Positions 18,063 through 29,627 of a stretch of DNA of 64,000 nt are shown one piece after another. The position numbers and the translations under genes were made by a program. Position 1 is the first letter of the stretch. Each line of letters begins with the position of its first letter. The DNA comes from Amycolatopsis sp. CA-126428 (GTDB lineage: Bacteria; Actinomycetota; Actinomycetes; Mycobacteriales; Pseudonocardiaceae). A model generated the notes under the pieces. That model did not search any database and had not been told where the DNA came from. It was given only the letters and a program-made list of their open reading frames with translations. The DNA lies in the NCBI RefSeq assembly GCF_002904335.1, contig NZ_PPHF01000082.1, positions 1-64,000 of the forward strand. Direction: 5' to 3'.

Positions 18063-19679
18063 GTGGCACTCAACATCGCGGATCTTCTGGAGCACGCCGT
18101 CGACGCCGTGCCGGAGCGCGTCGCGGTCGTGTGCGGCGACCGGCGGGTCACCTTCGCCGAACTGGAGGCGCGGGCCAACCGGCTCGCCCACCACCTCGCC
18201 GCGCACGGCGTGGGACGCGGGTCCCACATCGGGGTCTATTCCCGCAATTCGATCGAGGCCTTGGAGGCGATGATCGCGGCGTACAAGCTGCGCGCGATCG
18301 CCGTCAACGTCAACTACCGGTACGTGCACGGCGAACTCGCCTACCTCTTCAACGACGCCGAGATCGTCGCGCTCGTCCACGAACGCAGCTACGCCGGCAA
18401 GGTCGCCGCGGTGCTGCCGGAGGCGCCGAAACTGAAACACGTTGTCGTGATCGACGACGGCAGTGACGGCGACTACGAGAGCTACGGCGGCGTCGACTAC
18501 GAATCCGCGCTGGCGGCCCAGAGCCCCGAGCGCGATTTCGAGGAGCGCAGCAACGACGACCTCTACATCCTCTACACCGGCGGCACCACGGGCTACCCGA
18601 AGGGCGTGCTCTGGCGGCAGGAGGACGTCTGGCGCGCGCTCGGCGGCGGGATCAACTTCGTCACCGGCGAGTACATCCCGGACGAGTGGACGCTCGCCGA
18701 GCAGGGCAAGGCCGGGAGCCTGACCCGGCTGCCCGCCGCGCCGCTGATCCACGGCGCCGCGCAGTGGGCCGCGTTCGGGGCGCTGTTCACCGGCAGCCCC
18801 GTCGTCTTCGTGCCCCGCTTCGACGCCCACGAGATCTGGAAGGCCGTGCAGGAGCACCAGGTCCAGGTCCTCACGATCGTCGGCGACGCGATGGCGCGGC
18901 CGCTCATCGAGGCCTTCCGCGAGGGGGACTACGACGCGTCGTCGATCGTCGCCGTCTCGAGCCACGCCGCGCTGTTCTCGCAGTCGGTGAAGCAGGAGTT
19001 CGTCGAGCTCGTGCCGCACGCCGTGATCACCGACGCCATCGGCTCGTCGGAGAGCGGCTTCACCGGCATCGGCATGGTGGCCAAGGGCTCCGACCACAGC
19101 GCCGGCCCGCGGGTCAGCTTCGGCAAGGACGCCATCCTGCTCGACGACGACGGCAACCTCGTCGAAAAGAAGCCGGGTGCGGTCGGCCTGATCGGCCGCC
19201 GCGGGCACGTCCCGCTCGGCTACTACGGCGATCCCGAGAAGAGCAAGAAGATCTTCGTCGAGGTCGACGGCGTCCGTTATGTCGTCCCGGGCGACTACGC
19301 CCGCTACGAGGAGGACGGCACCGTCACGCTGCTCGGGCGTGGCTCGCAGTGCGTCAACACCGGCGGCGAGAAGGTCTACCCGGAAGAGGTCGAAGGGGCG
19401 CTCAAGTCCCACCCCGACGTCTTCGACGCGCTCGTCATCGGCGTCCCGGACGAGCGGCTCGGCCAGCGCGTCGCCGCCGTCGTCCAGCTCCGGGAGGGCG
19501 CCGAAGGAGACCTGACGGCGATCGAAGAGCACGTCCGCGGCGAGATCGCCGGCTACAAGGTGCCGCGGACGGTCTGGCTGGCCGGCGAGATCGGCCGTTC
19601 GCCCAGCGGCAAGCCGGACTACCCGTGGGCCCAGCGCTACGCCGCCGAGCACGAACCGGCCGCGGCCAAGCCCGTCTGA
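18063..19679 (+). CDS. fadD19: Steroid-24-oyl/C24-branched side-chain CoA ligase FadD19
   Basis: 538 residues from GTG 18063. AMP-forming acyl-CoA ligase motifs: [18 protein letters not shown] (P-loop), [32 protein letters not shown] and [11 protein letters not shown]-terminal Lys in PSGKPDYPW. It aligns closely with M. tuberculosis and Rhodococcus FadD19 from memory ([16 protein letters not shown] region), needed for degradation of C24-branched sterol side chains. The upstream ATG at 18045 would lie within the KstR-like box. The next gene starts 13 bp after its stop. Confidence 0.9.
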   Translation: MALNIADLLEHAVDAVPERVAVVCGDRRVTFAELEARANRLAHHLAAHGVGRGSHIGVYSRNSIEALEAMIAAYKLRAIAVNVNYRYVHGELAYLFNDAEIVALVHERSYAGKVAAVLPEAPKLKHVVVIDDGSDGDYESYGGVDYESALAAQSPERDFEERSNDDLYILYTGGTTGYPKGVLWRQEDVWRALGGGINFVTGEYIPDEWTLAEQGKAGSLTRLPAAPLIHGAAQWAAFGALFTGSPVVFVPRFDAHEIWKAVQEHQVQVLTIVGDAMARPLIEAFREGDYDASSIVAVSSHAALFSQSVKQEFVELVPHAVITDAIGSSESGFTGIGMVAKGSDHSAGPRVSFGKDAILLDDDGNLVEKKPGAVGLIGRRGHVPLGYYGDPEKSKKIFVEVDGVRYVVPGDYARYEEDGTVTLLGRGSQCVNTGGEKVYPEEVEGALKSHPDVFDALVIGVPDERLGQRVAAVVQLREGAEGDLTAIEEHVRGEIAGYKVPRTVWLAGEIGRSPSGKPDYPWAQRYAAEHEPAAAKPV

Positions 19680-19692
19680 GGAGGACAACACC

Positions 19693-20793
19693 GTGCGGAC
19701 ACCCCTGTGCGACCGGCTCGGCATCGACCTGCCGATCGTCGGGTTCACCCCGTCGGAGCACGTCGCCGCGGCACTCAGCCGCGCCGGCGGGCTCGGCGTG
19801 CTCGGCTGCGTGCGGTTCAACGACGCCGCCGAGCTCGACCGGGTGCTCACCTGGATGGACGAGAACACCGGCGGGAAACCGTACGGCGTCGACATCGTCA
19901 TGCCGGCCAAGGTGCCCGCCGAGGGCACGCAGGTCGACCTGGCGAAGCTCATCCCGGACGGGCACCGCGCGTTCGTCGACCGCGTCCTGAAGGAGCTCTC
20001 GGTCCCGCCCCTGCCGGACGACACCGACGAGCGCGCGGGGGTGCTCGGCTGGCTGCACTCGGTCGCCCGCTCGCACGTCGAGGTCGCGCTGAACCACCCG
20101 ATCAAGCTGATCGCCAACGCGCTCGGCTCGCCGCCGGTGGACGTGATCGGCCAGTGCCACGACAAGGGCGTCCCGGTCGCGGCGCTCGCCGGGAAGGCCG
20201 AGCACGCCGTGCGGCACGTCGAGAACGGCGTCGGCTTCGTGGTGGCGCAGGGCTACGAAGCCGGCGGGCACACCGGCGAGATCGCGTCCATGGTGCTGGT
20301 GCCGGAGATCGTCGACGCGGTCGACGTGCCGGTGCTCGCCGCGGGCGGAATCGGTTCCGGCCGCCAGATGGCCGCGGCGCTCGCCCTCGGCGCGTCCGGC
20401 GTCTGGATGGGGTCGATGTGGCTGGCCACCGAGGAGTACCTGCAGACGATGGGCGAATCGGTGGCGATGCAGCAGGCGCTCGTCGCGGCGACGTCGTCGG
20501 ACACCGTGCGGACGCGGATCTACACCGGCAAGCCGGCCCGGCTGCTGAAGACCCGCTGGACCGAGGCGTGGGCGGCGGCGGACGCGCCCGAGCCGTTGCC
20601 GATGCCGCTGCAGAACCTGCTCGTTTCCCCGGCCCACAACCGGATCCACGCGGCGAACGACCCGAGCGTGGTGTCGATGCCGGTCGGGCAGATCGTCGGC
20701 CGGATGAACCGGGTCCGCCCGGTGGCCGACGTCGTCGCCGAGCTCGTCGCCGGCTACGAAGAAGCGCTTTCCCGCCTGGACAAGACCCGCTGA
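19693..20793 (+). CDS. Nitronate monooxygenase-family flavin oxidoreductase
   Basis: 366 residues from GTG with GAGGAGG upstream. 2-nitropropane dioxygenase/NMO family TIM barrel: VAQGYEAGGHTG (FMN and substrate region, with the catalytic-type His), VPVLAAGGIGSGRQMAAALALGASGVWMGS phosphate-binding stretch. These FMN enzymes oxidise nitronates, and some act as enoyl reductases or dehydrogenases. Its position 13 bp after fadD19 puts it in the sterol regulon, where a role in acyl-CoA metabolism is possible but not shown. A strong terminator follows. Confidence 0.83.
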   Translation: MRTPLCDRLGIDLPIVGFTPSEHVAAALSRAGGLGVLGCVRFNDAAELDRVLTWMDENTGGKPYGVDIVMPAKVPAEGTQVDLAKLIPDGHRAFVDRVLKELSVPPLPDDTDERAGVLGWLHSVARSHVEVALNHPIKLIANALGSPPVDVIGQCHDKGVPVAALAGKAEHAVRHVENGVGFVVAQGYEAGGHTGEIASMVLVPEIVDAVDVPVLAAGGIGSGRQMAAALALGASGVWMGSMWLATEEYLQTMGESVAMQQALVAATSSDTVRTRIYTGKPARLLKTRWTEAWAAADAPEPLPMPLQNLLVSPAHNRIHAANDPSVVSMPVGQIVGRMNRVRPVADVVAELVAGYEEALSRLDKTR

Positions 20794-20804
20794 ACTGGAG
20801 AAAA

Positions 20805-20828
20805 GGGGCCCCGCCGCGGCGGGGCCCC
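20805..20828. terminator. Bidirectional terminator
   Basis: Perfect 24-bp palindrome of GGGGCCCC/GCCGC type flanked by AAAA on the left and CTTTCT on the right. It separates the convergent fadD19/NMO operon and trypsin gene. Confidence 0.85.
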
Positions 20829-20847
20829 CTTTCTCGTGCGTGAACGG

Positions 20848-22997
<2,150 letters not shown>

Positions 22998-23077
22998 CCG
23001 GGTGATCCTCCAGCGGTCGGCCGTGTTGCGCGCCACAGCGAACCACGGCGGACGAAGAACCGAATAGGGTCGATTCC

Positions 23078-23839
23078 GTGCCTGCCCCTTCGCACCATTC
23101 CCGCCTGTCCGCCGACGGTCCCGTCCTCGACGGGATTCCCGAACACGGCCGTGTCCCGCGTTACTACGCGGTCAAGGTCGAACTGCTGGCGGTGATCGCG
23201 GAACTCGGCGAAGGAGCGGTGCTGCCCACGGAACGGGAATTGTGCGAGCGGTTCGAAGTGTCGAGGGCGACGGTACGGCAGGCGGTCGCGGAGCTGGTGC
23301 TCGAGGGCCGCCTCAGCCGCCGCCAGGGGAGCGGCACGTACATCGCCGGCCCGAAGCTCGTCCAGCCGCTGGCCACGGAGAGCCGGCGGCGGCCGGGCAT
23401 CCGGCCGGGCCGCCGCGCGATCACCCTGGAGCGGCGCGTGGCGGGCAGCGCACTGGGTGCCGACCTGCAGGTGCCGTCGGACGCCGAGGTGTTCCACCTC
23501 GAGCGGGTCCTGCTGGCCGGCGAGGAGCGCGTCGGGCTCGAGTCGACATATCTCCTGGCGTCGCGGTGCCCCGACCTGCTCGACGCGTTCGCCCCGGATC
23601 AACCGTTGAGCGAGCAGCTCGGCGTAGAGCCGGCCGGGGCGGAGGAGCGGGTCGAAACGGTGCTCGCCACGCCGCGCGAGGCGATGCTGATCGGGACGAA
23701 CCCGGCGCTGCCGATGCTGCTGACCCACCGGATCTCGTGGGGCCCGGACGGAGTGCCGTTCGAGCGGGTGCGGTCGCTCTACCGCGGCGACCGGCTGAGC
23801 TTCACGACCCGCCTGGGCCGCGCCGCCGCCCATCGGTGA
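23078..23839 (+). CDS. GntR/HutC-family transcription regulator
   Basis: 253 residues from GTG. N-terminal winged HTH (VPRYYAVKVELLAVIAELGEGAVLPTERELCERFEVSRATVRQAV split over residues ~27-72, then GRLSRRQGSGTYIA) and a C-terminal UTRA effector domain (about 100-245, FHLERVLLAGEERVGLESTYL, FERVRSLYRGDRLSFTTRL). It sits divergent to the APC permease, so it probably senses the imported compound or a derivative. Confidence 0.88.
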   Translation: MPAPSHHSRLSADGPVLDGIPEHGRVPRYYAVKVELLAVIAELGEGAVLPTERELCERFEVSRATVRQAVAELVLEGRLSRRQGSGTYIAGPKLVQPLATESRRRPGIRPGRRAITLERRVAGSALGADLQVPSDAEVFHLERVLLAGEERVGLESTYLLASRCPDLLDAFAPDQPLSEQLGVEPAGAEERVETVLATPREAMLIGTNPALPMLLTHRISWGPDGVPFERVRSLYRGDRLSFTTRLGRAAAHR

Positions 23840-23844
23840 CCCGA

Positions 23845-23872
23845 TGCAACCCGGTGGGGGTCCACTCCGTCT
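23845..23872 (+). promoter_or_regulatory. ECF-type promoter of lipoprotein A
   Basis: -35-like TGCAACCC and -10-like CCGTCT; CAACC and CGTCT are 16 bp apart. The ATG at 23880 is only 8 bp after the -10, so the transcript is probably leaderless. Nearly the same arrangement lies before the paralogue at 24498. Confidence 0.55.
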
Positions 23873-23879
23873 GGCAGGT

Positions 23880-24401
23880 ATGCGTACCACGGTGAAACTG
23901 CTGGGCGCGGGCCTGCTGCTGCTCACGGCAACGGCCTGCGCCGCGAATTCCGGCGCCGGCGCCCCGGCGGGCACCAGCTCGGCGCCCACCACGTCCACGA
24001 GCGTGCCCGGGACCGTGACGCCCACCCTCGGCCCGTCATCGTCCCCGGCGGCCGGCCGGCCGCCGTCCCAGACGGCCGGCCGGCCGACGCAGGGCATCGC
24101 GCCGGGCGACGACGTCGTCGCCGAGACCCAGGTCGACGCCCGCGGGCTGCCCGAGGGCTACCCGCGCAGCCTCACCCGCAGCCTCGACGGCCGGACCCTG
24201 ATCCTGCAGGCCGAGGAGGGCGGCTGCCGCCGCGTCTCGGCGCGCGTCAGCGAGCAGACCGCGCAGCAGGTGGTCGTGCTGGTCGCCGTGGCGTCGGCGC
24301 CCAAGGGCCAGATGTGCCCGGACTACATCAAGGAGATCAAGGTGCCGCTCGCCCTCGTGGCGCCGCTCGGCACGCGCACGGTCGTGCTCCGCCAGGGCTG
24401 A
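23880..24401 (+). CDS. Lipoprotein A of a paralogous pair
   Basis: 173 residues. Lipoprotein signal LLGAGLLLLTATAC, then a Ser/Thr/Pro-rich linker (about 20-75) and a compact C-terminal domain with LPEGYPRSLTRSLDGRTLILQAEEGGC and a second Cys in GQMCPDYIKEIKVPLALVAPL; the two Cys could form a disulfide. It is clearly paralogous to the next gene (LPAGFPREV, AQEGGC, NQMCTMDI, VALAAPL). ATG 23880 is used; there is almost no leader. Surface-anchored protein of unknown function. Confidence 0.82.
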   Translation: MRTTVKLLGAGLLLLTATACAANSGAGAPAGTSSAPTTSTSVPGTVTPTLGPSSSPAAGRPPSQTAGRPTQGIAPGDDVVAETQVDARGLPEGYPRSLTRSLDGRTLILQAEEGGCRRVSARVSEQTAQQVVVLVAVASAPKGQMCPDYIKEIKVPLALVAPLGTRTVVLRQG

Positions 24402-24413
24402 CCCCCGGACGCT

Positions 24414-24449
24414 GGGAGGGCGGCCCCGGGATGCCCGGGACGCCCTCCC
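24414..24449. terminator. Terminator between the lipoprotein genes
   Basis: Outer arms GGGAGGGCG (24414-24422) and CGCCCTCCC (24441-24449) with an inner CCCGGG-atg-CCCGGG stem. It implies that the second lipoprotein gene is separately transcribed. Confidence 0.75.
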
Positions 24450-24461
24450 GGACCATTCCGG

Positions 24462-24490
24462 TGCAACCCCGCGCCGCCCCCGTTCCGTCT
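24462..24490 (+). promoter_or_regulatory. ECF-type promoter of lipoprotein B
   Basis: TGCAACCCC and CCGTCT with CAACC and CGTCT 17 bp apart; ATG 24498 follows 8 bp after. Matches the promoter of lipoprotein A, suggesting co-control by one ECF sigma factor. Confidence 0.55.
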
Positions 24491-24497
24491 TGGGGGC

Positions 24498-25013
24498 ATG
24501 AGGTACTCAGCGAAGGTGGTCGGGACAGGCGCACTCCTGCTGATGGTGACGGCCTGCGCCGGCCAGGACATGCCCACCAACCGGCCCGGGGGATCGACCG
24601 GCAGTGTGTCGGTGCCCGCACCGGCGTCGCCGTCGCCGAGTGGATCGGTGCTGCCGGCGCCGCCCGAGCCCAACCCGCCCGGCAAGCCCCGGCTGACCGT
24701 GCCCGAGGGCAGCACCCAGGTGCCGGCGGGCCAGCTCGACGCGACCGCGCTGCCCGCCGGGTTCCCGCGCGAGGTGTGGACGGCCAACGGCGGCACGGTC
24801 CTCAACATCCGCGCCCAGGAAGGCGGCTGCGGGCACGCGCTCGGCGAAGCGGCCGAACAGGCGGGCGACCACGTCGTCGTCAACCTGAGCGAGACGAAGG
24901 CCCAGACCAATCAGATGTGCACGATGGACATCCGGTACCCGGTGATCTCGGTCGCCCTCGCCGCGCCGCTCGATCAGCGCATGGTGGTGCTGAAGACCAC
25001 GCCGCCGAAGTAA
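24498..25013 (+). CDS. Lipoprotein B of a paralogous pair
   Basis: 171 residues. Signal ending LLLMVTAC (lipobox), a Pro/Ser-rich linker to about residue 75, then a domain with LPAGFPREVWTANGGTVLNIRAQEGGC and NQMCTMDIRYPVISVALAAPL. Same plan as lipoprotein A, so a tandem duplication that has diverged widely except around the two Cys. Function unknown. Terminator directly after the stop. Confidence 0.82.
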   Translation: MRYSAKVVGTGALLLMVTACAGQDMPTNRPGGSTGSVSVPAPASPSPSGSVLPAPPEPNPPGKPRLTVPEGSTQVPAGQLDATALPAGFPREVWTANGGTVLNIRAQEGGCGHALGEAAEQAGDHVVVNLSETKAQTNQMCTMDIRYPVISVALAAPLDQRMVVLKTTPPK

Positions 25014-25024
25014 ACCGCCGCGCC

Positions 25025-25055
25025 GCGGCCCCCGGGAAACCGCCCCGGGGGCCGC
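25025..25055. terminator. Terminator after lipoprotein B
   Basis: 12-bp perfect arms GCGGCCCCCGGG (25025-25036) and CCCGGGGGCCGC (25044-25055) around AAACCGC, 11 bp after the stop. Confidence 0.8.
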
Positions 25056-25216
25056 TTGCTGTCCGCAGTGGACGATTGCCCGCCGGTGGTCCGGACCACG
25101 AGACGCCGGTGGTCCGGTTCGTCGAAGTTGTCGAAAATTGTCAGGGCTCCCGCTGAACCGCCGCCGTGACCCCGGCCGTGTCCAGGAGTGAGGTGGCGAT
25201 CAGAGAGGAGGGGCCC

Positions 25217-25888
25217 ATGCCCCGGTTGAGCAGTGGCCGGCACCGCAAGCAGGCGACCGTCGGAATGGCCGCGTTGCTGGGTGTCGCCGGCATCACCGCG
25301 ACCGCCATCGCGCTGAGCAGTCCCGCGGGCAACGCGGCCGAAGCGCCCAAGGAGAACTGCGGTGGACTCGACACCGCGTTGCAGAACAACCTGAACTTCA
25401 TCGCGGGCCAGCAGGCGAACCCGGACGCGCAGTCGGCCGCGCGGATCACCAACCGGCAGGCCGTGGTGGACCTGATCCAGCAGCGGCGGCAAGTGGCGGG
25501 CTGCACGGCGAACGTCGCGGCCGACAACGGTCAGGCCGCCGCGGCCCCGGGGAACTCCGGCAACGCGCCGGGCAAGGCGCAGGCGCCCGGGCAGCAGAAG
25601 AAGCAGGAGCAGCCGGCCGCCGGCGCGGGCGCGGCGGTGGGCCAGGTCGTGTGTCCCGGCTCGACCGTGACGCTGTCGGGCGAGGGCGGTGCGCCGGCCG
25701 CGTCGAGCAACCAGTTCCCGGCCGGGACGAAGCTCAAGGTGACCAACCTGGACAACTCGAAGTCCACCACGGTGTCGGTGACGTCGGTGTCGGGCAGCTG
25801 CACGCTGCTCAACAACGCGGCCTTCGAACAGGTCCGGGAGCCCGGCAAGTTCCTCATCCGGCGCGCGCGGATCGAGCGCGTCGGCTGA
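25217..25888 (+). CDS. Secreted protein with Q/A/P-rich linker
   Basis: 223 residues from ATG 25217, chosen for the strong GAGGAGGGG upstream. N-terminus SSGRHRKQ then a hydrophobic segment (ATVGMAALLGVAGITATAIALSS split at ~30-50) forms a signal peptide or anchor. First domain about 48-95 has two Cys (NCGGLDTALQNNLNF, QVAGCTA). Then a low-complexity linker (PGNSGNAPGKAQAPGQQKK) and a C-terminal beta-type domain with two Cys (VVCPGSTVTLSG, SGSCTLLNN). Not recognised. The Q/K/N linker recalls the DUF1996 gene at the window start, so a shared cell-surface system is possible. Confidence 0.75.
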   Translation: MPRLSSGRHRKQATVGMAALLGVAGITATAIALSSPAGNAAEAPKENCGGLDTALQNNLNFIAGQQANPDAQSAARITNRQAVVDLIQQRRQVAGCTANVAADNGQAAAAPGNSGNAPGKAQAPGQQKKQEQPAAGAGAAVGQVVCPGSTVTLSGEGGAPAASSNQFPAGTKLKVTNLDNSKSTTVSVTSVSGSCTLLNNAAFEQVREPGKFLIRRARIERVG

Positions 25889-25895
25889 GCGAGGA

Positions 25896-25924
25896 GGGGA
25901 CACCGGCGGCGGGCCGGTGTCCCC
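25896..25924. terminator. Bidirectional terminator
   Basis: 12-bp perfect arms GGGGACACCGGC and GCCGGTGTCCCC around GGCGG, between the convergent secreted-protein and fumarase genes. Confidence 0.82.
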
Positions 25925-25936
25925 TTCCCTTGCTCC

Positions 25937-27595
25937 CTAACGGAAACTGATCTGCAGCACCGGATCGCCGGTGCTGGCGAAGAAGTCGTTGCCCTTGTCG
26001 TCGATGACGATGAACGCCGGGAAGTCCTCGACCTCGATCTTCCAGACGGCTTCCATGCCGAGCTCGGCGTACTCGAGCACGTCGACCTTCTTGATGCAGT
26101 CCTGCGCGAGCCGCGCCGCCGGGCCGCCGATCGAGCCGAGGTAGAACCCGCCGTGCGCCTGGCACGCGGCGGTCACCTGCTTCGAGCGGTTTCCCTTGGC
26201 CAGCATGACGAGTGAGCCGCCGGCGGCCTGGAACTGCTCGACGTAGGAGTCCATCCGCCCGGCCGTGGTCGGGCCGAACGAACCGGACGCGTAGCCCTCG
26301 GGCGTCTTCGCCGGGCCCGCGTAGTAGACCGGGTGGTCCTTCAGGTAGTCCGGCATCTCCTCGCCGGCGTCGAGGCGCTCGGCGATCTTGGCGTGCGCGA
26401 TGTCCCGCGCGACGACCAGCGGCCCGGTGAGCGAAAGCCGCGTCTTGACCGGCAGCTGCGAGAGCTGCGCGCGGATCTCGGCCATCGGCCGGTTGAGGTC
26501 GACGGTGACGACGTCGTCGGAGAGGTCTTCCTCGGTGACGTCGGGCAGGAAGCGGGCCGGGTCGCGCTCGAGCTGCTCGATGAACACCCCGTCGGCGGTG
26601 ATCTTGGCCTTGGCCTGCCGGTCGGCGGAGCACGAGACGGCGATGCCGACCGGGCAGCTCGCGCCGTGCCGGGGGAGGCGGATGACCCGGACGTCGTGGC
26701 AGAAGTACTTCCCGCCGAACTGCGCGCCGATGCCGAACTGCCGGGTCATCTCCAGCACCTGCTGCTCGAGGTCCGGATCGCGGAAGGCGTGCCCCAGTTC
26801 GGAGCCCTCCTGCGGCAGCGTGTCGAGGTAGCGGGCGGAGGCGAGCTTCGCGACCTTGAGGTTGAACTCGGCCGACATCCCGCCGACGACGATCGCGAGG
26901 TGGTACGGCGGGCAGGCGGCGGTGCCGAGGCTGCGCAGCTTCTCGTCGAGGAACCGCGCGAGCCGCTTCGGGTTCAGGACGGCCTTGGTCTCCTGGTAGA
27001 GGAACGTCTTGTTGGCGCTGCCGCCGCCCTTGGCCATGAAGAGGAACTCGTAGGCCGGGTTTTGCTGCCCGTCTTTGTGGTACAGCTCGATCTGCGCGGG
27101 CAGGTTGGTGCCGGTGTTGCGCTCGTCCCAGAAGTTGACCGGCGCCATCTGCGAGTACCGCAGGTTCAGCTGCTGGTAGGCGTCGAAGATGCCCTGCGAG
27201 AGGGCGCGCTCGTCGTCACCGCCGGTGAGCACGCCTTCGCCGCGCTTGCCGATGACGATGGCGGTCCCGGTGTCCTGGCACATGGGCAGCACCCCGCCGG
27301 CGGAGATGGCGGCGTTGCGCAGCAGGTCCATGGCGACGAACCGGTCGTTGCCACTGGCTTCGGGGTCGTCGACGATGGCGCGCAGCTGCTGCAGGTGTGA
27401 CGTGCGCAACAGGTGCTGGATGTCGGTGATGGCGGTGCGCGCGAGGGTGGTCAGCGCTTCCGGGGCGATCTTCAGAAAGGTGCGCCCGGCGGCTTCGACG
27501 GTCTCGACGCCTTCGTCGGTGACCAACCGGTATTCGGTGGTGGTGTCCTTGCCCAGCGGCAGGACTTCGGTGTGCTGAAACGGGGTGGACGGCAC
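25937..27595 (-). CDS. fumA: Class I (iron-sulfur) fumarate hydratase
   Basis: 552 residues, full length for class I. Conserved stretches [55 protein letters not shown], and a C-terminal [12 protein letters not shown]; Cys in MCQD and others supply the 4Fe-4S cluster. It interconverts fumarate and malate in the TCA cycle and is oxygen-sensitive; many actinobacteria carry it beside or instead of class II FumC. Start GTG 27595 with AAGGAG upstream; further in-frame codons to 27712 are non-conserved. A 114-nt inverted-repeat structure lies 110 bp upstream. Confidence 0.92.
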   Translation of the reverse strand: MPSTPFQHTEVLPLGKDTTTEYRLVTDEGVETVEAAGRTFLKIAPEALTTLARTAITDIQHLLRTSHLQQLRAIVDDPEASGNDRFVAMDLLRNAAISAGGVLPMCQDTGTAIVIGKRGEGVLTGGDDERALSQGIFDAYQQLNLRYSQMAPVNFWDERNTGTNLPAQIELYHKDGQQNPAYEFLFMAKGGGSANKTFLYQETKAVLNPKRLARFLDEKLRSLGTAACPPYHLAIVVGGMSAEFNLKVAKLASARYLDTLPQEGSELGHAFRDPDLEQQVLEMTRQFGIGAQFGGKYFCHDVRVIRLPRHGASCPVGIAVSCSADRQAKAKITADGVFIEQLERDPARFLPDVTEEDLSDDVVTVDLNRPMAEIRAQLSQLPVKTRLSLTGPLVVARDIAHAKIAERLDAGEEMPDYLKDHPVYYAGPAKTPEGYASGSFGPTTAGRMDSYVEQFQAAGGSLVMLAKGNRSKQVTAACQAHGGFYLGSIGGPAARLAQDCIKKVDVLEYAELGMEAVWKIEVEDFPAFIVIDDKGNDFFASTGDPVLQISFR

Positions 27596-27704
27596 TTGCC
27601 AGGCTCCTTTGCCAGCTCCGGGATCGGTCCACCCTACGCAGGTGCGGCGGCCACGCCGAAGAGGTATGTGGTCACTGTGGGCCACCCCACGCGTCTTTCG
27701 TGGG

Positions 27705-27818
27705 CCCACCACCCCGAAGCCCGATTGTGACTACGGACGGTGGTACCGCGTCAAGGCGGGAAAGGTGCCTTGACCCGGCACCACCGTCCGCGTTCTGGCT
27801 TCGGATCGGGGTGGTGGG
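27705..27818. repeat. 114-nt nested inverted repeat upstream of fumarase
   Basis: Outer stem 27705-27721 pairs with 27797-27818 (17 bp with a 5-nt bulge at 27803-27807). Inner stem 27734-27757 pairs with 27767-27790 (22 of 24), loop GGGAAAGGT. The two are joined by a 12/6-nt internal loop. It could be a structured 5' leader of fumarase, a small RNA, or a MITE-like remnant; no flanking target duplication was noticed. Confidence 0.7.
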
Positions 27819-27869
27819 GGAGGGCGGGGTGGGGTGCCGGTGATGCCGTTTGCGGCCGTTCGGCATCCA

Positions 27870-27995
27870 GGTACGCGGGCCGACCGTCTGGGTACGCGGG
27901 CCGACCGTCTGGGTACGCGGGCCGACCGTCTGGGTACGCGGGCCGACTGTCTGGGTACGCGGGCCGACTGGCTGGGTACGAGCCTTGGCTGGCCG
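27870..27995. repeat. 21-bp tandem repeat array 3 (five units plus a degenerate one)
   Basis: Units start at 27870, 27891, 27912, 27933 and 27954, each beginning GGTACGCGGGCCGAC and ending CTG. The first three are identical; the sixth (27975) is degraded. No spacers. Same family as arrays 1 and 2. Confidence 0.88.
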
Positions 27996-28260
27996 GGTGC
28001 GCTGCTGCGGGAAGCTGGTCGGGAGGCCGGGTCCACCCCGACGGACCCGACCTCCCGGGGAAAGCTCCCGGATGCGTGCACACCCGGTCGCGAGGCCTGC
28101 GCCGGCACTTCGAAGGCTGTCGTGACGCAGGTCATAAGTCAACGCCGCCGAACGGGTGCTGGCGGAGGGTTGCTACCCAGGCCCGTGAAGGGTGAAACCC
28201 GGTTTTCGTGGGAGATTTTCGCGACTGGCCGAACGCCTGGTCAGCGAGGTGCGGAAATGA

Positions 28261-28295
28261 CCGAGGGCGGGTGCACATGGTGCACCCGCCCTCGG
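28261..28295 (-). terminator. sigB terminator
   Basis: Perfect 16-bp arms CCGAGGGCGGGTGCAC and GTGCACCCGCCCTCGG around ATG, 11 bp beyond the sigB stop. Confidence 0.85.
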
Positions 28296-28306
28296 ACGAG
28301 AAGTGA

Positions 28307-29338
28307 TCAGCTGGCGTAGGCGCGGAGCCGGTCCGCGCGCTCGCCCTGGCGCAGCTTCGACATGACCTCGCGCTCGATCTGGCGGACGCGCTCGCGGGAC
28401 AGCCCGAAGTGCTTGCCGATCTGGTCGAGCGTGCGCGGCTGGCCGTCGTCGAGGCCGTAGCGCAGGCGGATCACGTGCTGCTCGCGGTCGTCCAGCGTCG
28501 CCAGCACCCGGCGCAGGTCGTCCTGCAGCAGGCCCGAGATCACGGCGCTCTCGGCGTCGGTGGCCTCGGAGTCCTCGATGAAGTCGCCCAGCGGGGCGTC
28601 CTCCTCCGCGCCGACCGGCATGTCCAGGCTTACCGGGTCACGCGAGTGGTCGAGCAGGTCCGAGATCTTGTGCGCCGGGATGCCCGACTCGGCCGCCAGC
28701 TCCTCGTGCGTCGCGTCGCGGCCGAGCTGCTGGTGCAGGTCGCGCTTGATGCGGGCCAGCTTGTTCACCTGTTCCACCAGGTGGACGGGCAGCCGGATGG
28801 TGCGGCCCTGGTCGGCCATGCCCCGGGTGATGGCCTGCCGGATCCACCAGGTGGCGTAGGTCGAGAACTTGAACCCCTTGGAGTAGTCGAACTTCTCCAC
28901 CGCGCGGATGAGACCCAGGTTCCCCTCCTGGATCAGGTCGAGCAGCGGCATCCCCCGGCCGGTGTAGCGCTTGGCGAGCGAGACCACCAGGCGGAGGTTC
29001 GCCTCCAGCAGGTGGTTCTTCGCCACGTGGCCGTCGCGGACCAGCGCGGCCAGCTCGGTGCGGCGCTTGGCCGTGAGCTCCTCGGCCGTGTCCAGCATGT
29101 GCTGGGCGAACACGCCGGCTTCGATGCGCTTCGCCAGCTCGACCTCGTCGGCCGCGGACAGCAGGGCCGTCTTGCCGATGCCGTTGAGGTAGACGCGGAC
29201 GAGGTCGGCGGCGGGGCTCTGGGCGTCGAGGTCGGCGTCGGTGAGCGTCCCCACGCTCATCAGCGGCTCCTCGGTCGCCTGAGCCGGGATACGCTCGCGA
29301 ATCCCGCGCGACTCGCGTTCGAGAGTCTGGACTGACAT
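28307..29338 (-). CDS. sigB: Principal-like RNA polymerase sigma factor SigB
   Basis: 343 residues. Region 1.2 [25 protein letters not shown], region 2 [39 protein letters not shown] with the -10-binding helix [17 protein letters not shown], region 3 [24 protein letters not shown], region 4 [25 protein letters not shown]. Nearly the same wording as mycobacterial SigB from memory, so a group-2 (HrdB-like) sigma factor for stress or stationary-phase transcription. ATG 29338 with GGGAGG upstream; the first ~30 residues are variable. Transcribed alone: strong terminator after, 289-bp upstream region to dtd. Confidence 0.94.
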   Translation of the reverse strand: MSVQTLERESRGIRERIPAQATEEPLMSVGTLTDADLDAQSPAADLVRVYLNGIGKTALLSAADEVELAKRIEAGVFAQHMLDTAEELTAKRRTELAALVRDGHVAKNHLLEANLRLVVSLAKRYTGRGMPLLDLIQEGNLGLIRAVEKFDYSKGFKFSTYATWWIRQAITRGMADQGRTIRLPVHLVEQVNKLARIKRDLHQQLGRDATHEELAAESGIPAHKISDLLDHSRDPVSLDMPVGAEEDAPLGDFIEDSEATDAESAVISGLLQDDLRRVLATLDDREQHVIRLRYGLDDGQPRTLDQIGKHFGLSRERVRQIEREVMSKLRQGERADRLRAYAS

Positions 29339-29593
29339 TCTGCCTCCCCGGTCACGGGCTGAACGTGCTGCTGCGGTCGTCCACCGGTGTGCGCACCCGC
29401 GCACCGAGGCCTGTGGATCCCGGTACGCCGGTCCGGCCGGCTTGGCTGGACATCTGGCACAACGCTCCGGGTTCCCAAAACGTTCCCGGCTCGTCATAGG
29501 AGAAGACGGCTGCCGGAGCGATCCGGTTGCTCAACCAATGCTGAGCTTTTGCTGAGAACGTTCCGTGACCGGGGAACCTGAGAATTCCCTATG

Positions 29594-29619
29594 AATCCGG
29601 TCAGAAACTGAACCGGATT
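29594..29619 (-). terminator. Probable dtd terminator
   Basis: AATCCGGTCAG (29594-29604) and CTGAACCGGATT (29608-29619) pair with one bulged A. It lies 9 bp past the dtd stop, upstream of sigB. Confidence 0.65.
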
Positions 29620-29627
29620 TCAGTGGT

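Larger units (their letters stand above)
27596..28306. other. 711-bp gap without a gene, rich in repeats
   Basis: Between fumarase and sigB (both minus strand) no reading frame has plausible start, domain or codon pattern. The gap holds the fumarase leader, a large nested inverted repeat (27705-27818), the 21-bp array 3 (27870-27995), and the sigB terminator (28261-28295). The rest (27996-28260) shows nothing recognisable. Confidence 0.75.

Noticed and set aside
27870-27995. CRISPR array
   Set aside because: Units are directly adjacent 21-mers with no variable spacers, and no cas genes are present.
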